From assembly GCA_035493895.1 (NCBI GenBank), contig DATJHM010000242.1, positions 1 through 16,110 of the forward strand: DNA of 16,110 nt, given 5' to 3'. The notes beneath the pieces were generated by a model, which worked only from the letters and a program-made list of their open reading frames with translations, had not been told where the DNA came from and did no database searches. This DNA comes from DATJHM01 sp035493895 (lineage in GTDB: Bacteria > Chloroflexota > Ktedonobacteria > Ktedonobacterales > Ktedonobacteraceae). This document shows, piece by piece, positions 1 to 9,400 of the stretch. The translations under genes were made by a program, and so were the position numbers. Numbering within the stretch: position 1 is the stretch's first letter; every line of letters starts with the position of its first letter.

Positions 1-400
1 GTAACGTCACAAACAAGAGATGTTCCCGCTCATGCAATCGCAACAGGTGTACGCGCCAGAGCGGCCCCCTTTGCAGATCAAAGGGACGTTCCGCTTCTTG
101 CTGAACCAGATGATGTACCTGCACATCTCGTTGCTCCCCCGACAGGGATTGGATATCAACCAATGCTAATTGCACTGGCCCGGGCACACCAATATGCTGC
201 ACAGGACCAGTCTTCCCAATATGGAAAGTCGTGCGTAATATCTCATGACGGTGTACCAGCGCCTGCAAGCTCTGCTCCAATGTCTTGAGCGAGAGCGAAC
301 CGGTCAGAGAAAGCACTGCTGGCACGTTATAGGCCGCGCTCTGAGGATCGAGTCGATCCAGGAACCAGAGACGCTCCTGAGCAAAAGAGAGCGGGATCTC
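1..400 (-). other. Domain: condensation C4, N-terminal part only
   Basis: Residues about 3903-4035. IPLSFAQERLWFLDRLDPQS opens a further condensation domain of the same type as C2 and C3. The window ends at EREHLLFVTL, only a few codons before the catalytic HHxxxDG motif would appear, so activity cannot be judged. It proves that at least one more module or a terminal condensation step follows off the left edge. Confidence 0.9.
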
Positions 401-3400
401 CTCATCGCGACTCATTGGTTCGAGAGGCGGCAATTGAGAGAGTCGGTCGTCATGCAGGGAAGTTTCCAGTATACGGGCCAGCGAGGCAATGTCTGGCGTT
501 TCAAAAAGCGTCCGTATGGACAGTTCGAGATGGAGACGCTGACGGATACGAGCCACCAGCCGGGTTGCCAGTAAGGAATGGCCGCCCAGCACAAAGAAAT
601 TGTCATGGATGCCCACCTGCGGCTGATGCAGTAGCTCGGCCCAGATCTGCGTCAGCAATTCCTCCAACGCTGTGCGCGGGGCCATATACGATTGCGCATT
701 TTCTGAATCATTCCAGGCAGGAGCGGGCAAAGCGCGTCGATCGACTTTCCCATGAGCGGTCAGGGGAAAAGCCTCCAGTTGCACAACACCGGATGGCACC
801 ATGTAATCTGGAACGTAAGAACGTACATAGGTCTGCAATTGCGCAATGTTCACGGACAGCGATTCCGTCTGTGCGACAATATATGCAACCAGATAATGCT
901 GCCCTTCAGGCTCTTCTTGCAAGAGCACCAGCGCATCTCGCACATCGGGATGGGCACGCAAAATCGCCTCAATCTCCCCGGGCTCGATACGGAAGCCGCG
1001 CAATTTCACCTGCTCGTCAATACGCCCCAAAAACTCCAATATGCCATCCACCCGGTAGCGCACCAGATCTCCCGTACGATAGAGGCGCTGTCCCGGCTCC
1101 TGGCTCCACGGATGTGGCACAAAGCGCTCGGCCGTCAGATCGGCACGCCGATGATAGCCTCGCGCCAGCCCGACGCCTCCGATATACAGCTCTCCCACTA
1201 CACCCACAGGAATCGGCTCCATCCGGGCATCGAGCACGTAGAGTTGCATATTGGCGATGGGACGACCGATCGGCACCTCTCCCGCAAATTGCTCATACGC
1301 CGACACTTCATAGACACAGCAACCTACCACGGTCTCAGTAGGCCCGTATTCGTTGATCAGGCGTATCTCAGGCGCATTCTCTTGCCAGAAACGCACCTGC
1401 TCACCCGAAAGTGCCTCGCCTCCAATCACCAGTGCACGGCTACAGGTCGCAGCCTGAGCGGACGTGAGCCAGTCGTTGAGAAGGGTGAGATGTGCAGGAG
1501 TCAACTTGACAAGGCTAAAATGCAGCCCCTGTTGGAGTGCCTGGACCAGCGCCTCCCCCTGATCTGCCGGTAGAATCCAGACAGGTTGACCTACCAGTAA
1601 AGAGGGAAACAGACTGGTCACGCTCAAATCGAAGCCGAGCGGAGAGTGCAACGGCGTGCCAGCCCCGGATGCAACGTCATAGGTCTGTATCGCCCAGAGC
1701 AGGTAATTGGTCAGGCCCTGATGCGTAATCATGGTCCCTTTGGGTCGCCCCGTTGAGCCAGACGTGTAGAGCAAATAGGCCAGTTGTTGTGGCTGTATGA
1801 GCGTGTGTGGTGGAGTATCCGTAGATCGGGCGGCAATCTGTCCCCAGTCAGTATCCAGACAGAGCATAGGAATGGTGGTCGGCAACAATTGCGTTACCAG
1901 ATGGGACTCCGTCAGCAGCAGGCGCGGCCCGGCATCTCGGATCAGATAGGCCAGTCGTTCGCCCGGATAGCTGAGGTCCAACGGCAGATAGGCCCCTCCC
2001 GCTTTGAGGATCCCCAGCAATGCCACCAGTAGCTCCTGCGAACGTTCCATATAGACGCCTACAAACTGATCGGGGCCTACACCCAGACTTTGCAGATAAC
2101 GGCCTACCTGATTGGCACGTCTATCAAGTTCGCGGTAGGTGAGGCTGGCATGTTCAAAGATCACCGCAACCGCATCAGGAGTTCGCGCTACCTGTTGCTC
2201 GAATAAAAGCGGCAAGTTCTTTGTTGGCTCGATCGCCTGGCATGTCGCATTCCAGATCACATGCTGCTGCTCGCGCTCAGCGGCAGTCAACAACGGTATC
2301 TGACCGATCGGCTGATTGACCTCTCTTACGATCTCTTCTAAGAGCACCTGCCAGTGTTTCAGCAAGCGGCTGATGGTCGTAGCTTCAAAGAGATCGGTAT
2401 TATACTCCAGATTGGCCTCCAACCCTTGCGCACTTTCGCTCACAACCAGGCTGAGATCGAACTTGGCTGTCGTCCACTTGAGCTCCAGGGGTTGCCAGGA
2501 GAGTCCGGCCAGTTCCAGTTCACCCAGCGGCATATTTTGTAAGGTGAAGAGCACCTGGAAGAGAGGCGCATAACGCATGGAACGTTCCACCTGCAACATG
2601 GACACAAGTTTCTCAAATGGCAGATCCTGATGGGCATAGGCTTGCAGTGAAACCTCTCGTACTCGTTGCAAGAGTTGCCTGAAGTCTGGATTGCCCGAGA
2701 GATCGGTACGCAGGGCCAGCGTGTTGGCGAAGAAGCCAATCAGCCCTTCCACCTCCTGCCATCGACGATTCGCAATGGGCGTACCCACGACGATATCTTC
2801 CTGCCCACTATAGCGCAACAACAAGACCTGGAACGCCGCGAGCAGGGTCATAAAGAATGTCACCCCTTCGCGCTGGCTCAACACTTTTAGCTCCCGGAGC
2901 AGATCAGGCGACAGGCATACAGCTTGCTGAGCTCCTGCAAAGGTCTGCACCGCCGGACGCGGATGGTCCGTTGGCAACTTCAGTAATGCGGGAGCGCCTG
3001 CCATCTGCTGCTGCCAGTAAGCGAGCTGCCGTTCTAACACTTCTCCCTGGAACCATTGCCGTTGCCAGAGCGCATAATCGGCATACTGAACAGGCAAAGT
3101 GGGAAGGAACGCCGTTTCATTGGTAAGAGCTGCCTTGTAGAGACTGGAGATTTCGCGGGTCAGTACCCCCATCGACCAGCCATCAGCAATGCTATGGTGC
3201 ATGGTCAGCAACAATGCATGCTTCTGCTGACTCAGACGCAATAAGCACACTCGCCACAAAGGCGCTCTTTGTAGCTCGAATGGCTGCTCCATTTCTTGCT
3301 GAAAGAGACACGATACATATTCCTCGTGCTGTTCGCTGGACAGCGACTGAAGATCAACAAGAGCGATGCGCACGCTCCAGGGCTCACTGATCCATTGCAC

Positions 3401-6400
3401 CGGTTCGCTCTCCTCAGACTGGAAACAGGTGCGCAATGTCTCATGGCGTTGCACCAGTTGTGTCAAACTCTGCTCCAATGCTTCGAGCGAAAGGGGACCC
3501 GTCAATTGCAGGGCAACGGGCATATTATAGGTTGCACTCTGGGGAGCCAGTTGATCTAGAAACCACAGACGCTCCTGGGAGAAAGAGAGTGGTATCTTTT
3601 GCGCGCGGCTCATGGGCTGGATTGAAGGCATTTCAGATGCCTGATCCTCCCCCGCTATACTCTTCAACACAGTAGCTAGCGAGGCGATAGTAGGCTGCTC
3701 GAAGACTATGCGTACAGGCAACTCACACTGGAAACACTGCCGGATACGAGCAACGAGTTGTGTCGCCAGCAGGGAATGACCACCTAGCTCGAAGAAATTG
3801 TCATGGATACCCACCTGCGTCACCTGAAGCAACTCGGCCCAGATCTGTGCAAGCAGTTCCTCAAGTGGCGTGCGAGGCGGGCTATACGCTCCTGATCCCC
3901 TCAAATCCGTCCACTCCGGAGTTGGTAAGGCATGCCGATCGACTTTACCGTTACGTGTCAGAGGGAAAGCTTCGAGCATGATTATAAAAGGAGGCACCAT
4001 ATAATCGGGAACATGAGCCCGCAGATGCTCTTGCAACTGGCTGCTACTCACTTGCTCATGTGTCGTAACATAGCCTACCAGGGCTCTGGCCTCATGTAAC
4101 ATCACCAACGCGTCTCGCACAGAGGGATGGGCGCGCAAGATGGCCTCGATTTCCCCGAGTTCGATGCGAAAGCCGCGTAGTTTCACTTGCTCGTCAATAC
4201 GCCCATGAAACATCAGCGCCCCATCTGCCCGATAGCGCACGAGATCGCCCGTACGATAGAGACGCTGTCCCTGCTCCTGGCTAAAGGGATGGGGCACAAA
4301 ACGCTCCGCCGTCAGATCCGGACGCTGGTGATAGCCACGAGCCAACCCGATTCCTCCGATATAGAGCTCACCCACTACTCCGATCGGTACTGGTTCCTGA
4401 TAGCCATCCAGCACATACAGGTTGACGTTATGGATTGGACGCCCGATCGGCACAATGCCCTGCCCCCGAGCTTCACAGGGCCAGAAACTGGCTTCGATTG
4501 TGGCTTCAGTCGGCCCATACAGGTTCGAAAGCCGGGCATTCCTCTGTACTGAGAAGCGCGCTTGCAAGCCTGCGGGCAACGCCTCGCCTCCACACATCAC
4601 CCGGCGCACACTCCACGCCTGCTCCCAGTCTGGCTCCTCCACAAACAATTGTAGCTCTGAAGGTGCAAAGTTGAGCGTCGTTACCTCTTCTTGCGCCAGT
4701 ACGGCGAACAGATAGGCATGATCAGCCTGCCCCTCTGGTCGTGCCAGCACGAGTCGCGCCCCGGTCAGCAACGGCCAGAAGAGTTCCCACACCGAGGGAT
4801 CAAAACTCAACGAAGTCTTTTGCAAGATGCAATCGCGCTCCGTCAACTGGTAGGTTTCCTGCATCCACTGCAAGCTATTGCAAATCCCCCGCTGAGTAAT
4901 CAGCGTGCCTTTGGGCCGCCCTGTAGAGCCTGATGTATAGATCACATAGGCCAGTTGCTCTGGATGCTGCGAGATAGCAAGCGGACCATCGGGCTCAGTA
5001 CCTGACGTTTCCCAGAGTTGATCGAGACAGAGCACAGGTATTGCGGTCTCAGGCAAGCGGGCCGACAAAGTGCTCTGTGTAAGCAGCAAAGCCGTGTGTG
5101 CATCCTCCAGCATATAGGCCAGCCGCTCAGATGGATAATTGGGATCGAGCGGTAGATAGGCCCCTCCCGCCTTAAGTATCCCCAGCAGCGCCACTACCAG
5201 TTCCAACGAGCGCTCTATCGCAACGCCCACGATCTGATCAGGGCCCACGCCCTGTCTGCACAAATAGTGGGCAACCCGGTTCGCATGTTGATCAAGGACG
5301 CGATAGGTTACCTGTTGTCGCTCGCAGATCAGCGCCACCGCGTCGGGCGTACGCTCGACCTGTTGCTCAAAGAGCTGAGCGAGGCTATATGGTGCCGGGA
5401 AGAAGCAATCAGTGGCATTCCAGAGTAGCAATTGCTGCTCACGTTCATCCGTTGTCAGCAATGGGATCTGACCGATTGGCCGATCTATGCATAGCACGAT
5501 TTCTTCCAGGAGGGTCTGCCAGTGACTGAGCAGACGACTGATCGTAGCGACCTCGAACAGGTCGGTATTGTACTCCAGGTTGCATACCAATCCCTGAGCG
5601 CTTTCAGTGAGCACGAGGCTCAAATCAAATCTGGCCGTTCGCTGCTCCACTTCCAGCGTCTGCCAGGAGAGTCCGGCCAATTCCAGCTCACTCATCGGCA
5701 TATTTTGCAAGGAAAAGAACACCTGGAACAACGGCGTATAGCTTAAAAATCGCTCCAACTCTAACGTCTCCACGACCTTCTCAAACGGCACATCCTGATG
5801 GGCATACGCTTGCAGGGCCACCTCGCGCACCCGCTGTAGCACCTGTCGGAAGCTGGGATGACCAGAGAGATCGGTACGCAAAGCCAGCGTATTCACAAAA
5901 AAACCAATCAGTCCTTCCAATTCCTGGCGGGAGCGATTGGCGATGGGAATACCGACCGCGAGATCTTCCTGTCCCGTATGGCGCAATAGCAACACCTGAA
6001 AGGCCGCCAACAGCGTCATAAAGAGCGTCACCCCTTCGCGCTGGCTCAACACTTTGAGTTCCTGAAGCAGTTCAGCAGACAAACACATGCGCTGTTGCGC
6101 GCCGACAAAGCGCTGCATCGCCGGGCGCGGATGATCTGTGGGTAGTTTCAAGAGCGCCGGGGCTCCTGCGAGTTGCTCTTGCCAGTAGCGCAGTTGGTTC
6201 CCTATCGCCTCTTCCTGTAACCACCCACGCTGCCAGAGGGCATAGTCGGCATACTGAATGGGTAGGGATGGCAAATGCGGCGGCTCGCCAGAGAGCACCG
6301 CCTGATAGAGGTGGGAAATCTCACGGATCAATACTCCCATTGACCAGCCATCAGCAATGCTATGATGTATGGTCACCAGCAGCACGTGTTGCTGCTCCTC

Positions 6401-9400
6401 CAGACGCAACAACAACACACGCCAGAGCGGCCCATGCTGCAAATCGAAGGGCTGTGCGATTTCTTGCTGTAAGAGCTGGCGCATGCACGCTTCTTGCTGC
6501 TCACCAATAAATCCTTGCAAGTCCAGCAACGGGAGTCGGACCGGATCGGGCTCAAGGATCAATTGTACGGGTCCACTCTTACGCAGGGGAAAGATGGTAC
6601 GCAACGTCTCATGCCGCTGTACCAGTTTCAGCAAACTCTGCTCTAATGCATGCACTGAGAGCATGCCGTTCAGACGCAGGGCAGAGGGCATATTGTAGGC
6701 TACGTTCTGCGGGTCCAATTGATCCAGGAACCAGAGCCGCTGCTGGGCAAAGGAGAGGGGAATCTCCACCGGACGCTCTCTGGCAAGCAGTTGTGGTATC
6801 TGTACTCCTTCGCCCTTGCGCAAGGCCCGCTCTATCTGTTGTGCTATCCCCGCCACCGTTGGCGTCTCGAACATCGCTCGCAACGGCACCTCTACACCCA
6901 ATAGGGCCCTCATGCGCGTCATGAGTTGCATCGCCAGCAAGGAATGTCCTCCTAGCGCAAAGAAATTCTCAGAGATCCCAACATGCCTGCGTCCGAGTAT
7001 CTCTCGCCACAGTTCCACCAGCAGTTCCTCAAGCGGCGACCTGGCCTCCTCTGGCATGTTGGGTTCCCCATCCTGGCTCTCTTGTGGTAATGGTAGCGCC
7101 TGCCGATCGATCTTGCCATTCGGCGTCAGGGGCAAGGTATCCAGCAGCACAAAAGCCGAAGGGATCATATAGGCCGGAAGGTGATCTTGCAGATAAGAAC
7201 GCAGATCACTACTGCGAAGTGACTCTTCCGGTCCCCCCACCAGATAGGCCACCAGTTGCCTCTCTCCTGCCATTTCTTCTCGCACCAGCACCACTACCTC
7301 CTGAACACCTTGATGCGTTCTGAGGGCTGCCTCGATCTCCCCCGGTTCGATGCGATAGCCTCGAATCTTGACCTGCTGATCTATGCGCCCGAGAAACTCA
7401 AGCGTGCCATCGCGGCGATAACGAGCCAGATCCGCTGTACGGTAGAGCCGTGTTCCTGGCTGCTGGCTGAACGGATCTGGCAGAAAACGTTCCGCCGTCA
7501 AATCTGCTCGTTGCCAGTACCCATGCGTCACATTCGCGCCGCCAATGTAGATCTCACCAGGCACGCCAATTGGCACCAGTTGCATAGTACTATCCAGCAC
7601 ATATACCTGGGTGTTGGCAATCGGACGGCCGATCGGCACGCTGGATTGCATTTCGCCCGGAGCAACTTCATAGCAGGTGACATCTGCGGTGACTTCCGAC
7701 GAGCCATAGAGATTGATCAGTCTCTTATCGGGCAGGCACTGGCGAAAACGTCGGGCAACCTCCAGAGGAAGCGACTCTCCACTGCTCACCCAGTAAGTAA
7801 GCCGATGCAACTGCCTCTGAAGTGCTTGCTCGTCTTCTAACAGGACCCGCAACAGCGAAGGGACCAGCACAATCCGCGTAACGGCCTGCCTCTCCAACAA
7901 TCTGCACAAACGAGACGGATCTTTGACGACTTCATCGGCCATGATGACCAGCGGCACTCCTTGTAACAATGGACCAAAGATTTCCCAGACCGCATCCACA
8001 AAACTGAGGTTTGTTTTCTGACAACAGACCTCGGCTGGCCCAAAGGGATAGCGCTGCCACATCCAGTGAAAGCGATTCAGGCTGGCCCGATGCGTTCCCA
8101 TCACGCCTTTGGGACGCCCCGTCGAACCAGAGGTGTAGATGAGATAGGCCATCTGATCGCTCTGTCCAGGCCACACACGAAGCTCTTGCGGCCCTTCTCC
8201 GGCAGGCGACCAATCGCGATCGACACAGAAAACGCCCGGGCACGCTGACGGCAGTCTTTCCAGCAGTGATACCCGTGTAAGAATCAGCGCAATCTGCGCA
8301 TCCTGAACCATATACGCAAGCCGCTCAGCAGGATAGGCAGGGTCCAGCGGCACGTACGCTCCGCCCGCCTTGAGCACTGCCAGCAACCCCACCACCAACT
8401 CAATACCACGCTCCATGCAGATGCCCACCCGCTTCTCTGGACCAATCCCCAGCGCTTGCAAATGAGACGCGAACAGATTCGCCTCTCGATTGAGCTCAGC
8501 ATAGGTGAGCATCTGTTCTTCAAAGACCAATGCGACCGCATCGGGAGTACGCAACGCCTGCTCTTCAAAGAGCCGATGGATACACCGATCGCGGGGAAAG
8601 TCTCTCTGCGTCGCATTCCACTGCACAAGTAGGAATTCTCGCTCAGCTGCGGTAAGCAATGACAGATCCGAGATGGGCGCATGTGGAGTATCCACGATGC
8701 CTTGCAGCAAGATGTGCCAGTGTTCCAGCATACGTGTGATCGTCCCCGCCTCGAACAGCTCAGTACTGTATTCCAGGCTACACTGCAACCCTGCTTCCAT
8801 CTCAATCAGGGTGAACGTCAGATCAAACTTGCTCGTGACGCTTTCGATGGTCAGTGGCGTGAGACGCACTCCGGCCAGTTTCCCCTGCTCCTGGGGCGTA
8901 TTTTGCAAGATCAACATCACCTGGAAGAGCGCCGCGTGGCTCAGATCTCGCTCCGGCTCCAGCGCCTCGACTACTTTCTCAAACGGGATATCCTGGTGTG
9001 TATAGGCCCCCAGGCAGACCTTACGCACCCGCTGAAGCACCTGTTTAAAGGTCGGATGACCTGAAAGATCCACACGCAGGGCCAGCGTATTCACAAAAAA
9101 GCCAATCAGCCCCTCCAGTTCCTGGCGCGTCCGATTGGCGATGGGCGTACCCACGACGAGATCGTCCTGTCCGGTATAGCGCAGCAGCAAGACCTGAAAA
9201 GCCGCCAACAGCGTCATAAAGAGCGTCACCCCTTCGCGCTGGCTCAATGCTTTCAATTCCTGCAACAGGTTTGCGGGCAAAAGCATATCCTGTTGCGCTC
9301 CGGCAAAGGTTTGCACGGCCGGTCGCGGATGATCGAGAGGTAAATTCAGGACGACAGGAGCACCTGCCAGTTGCCGTCGCCAATAGGCCAGTTGAGACTG

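Noticed and set aside
415..1573. Long plus-strand open frames (415-1341 and 752-1573) opposite the NRPS.
   Set aside because: They are antisense shadows of the A3 domain; their translations are low-complexity and Arg/Pro/His-rich, with no recognisable fold.
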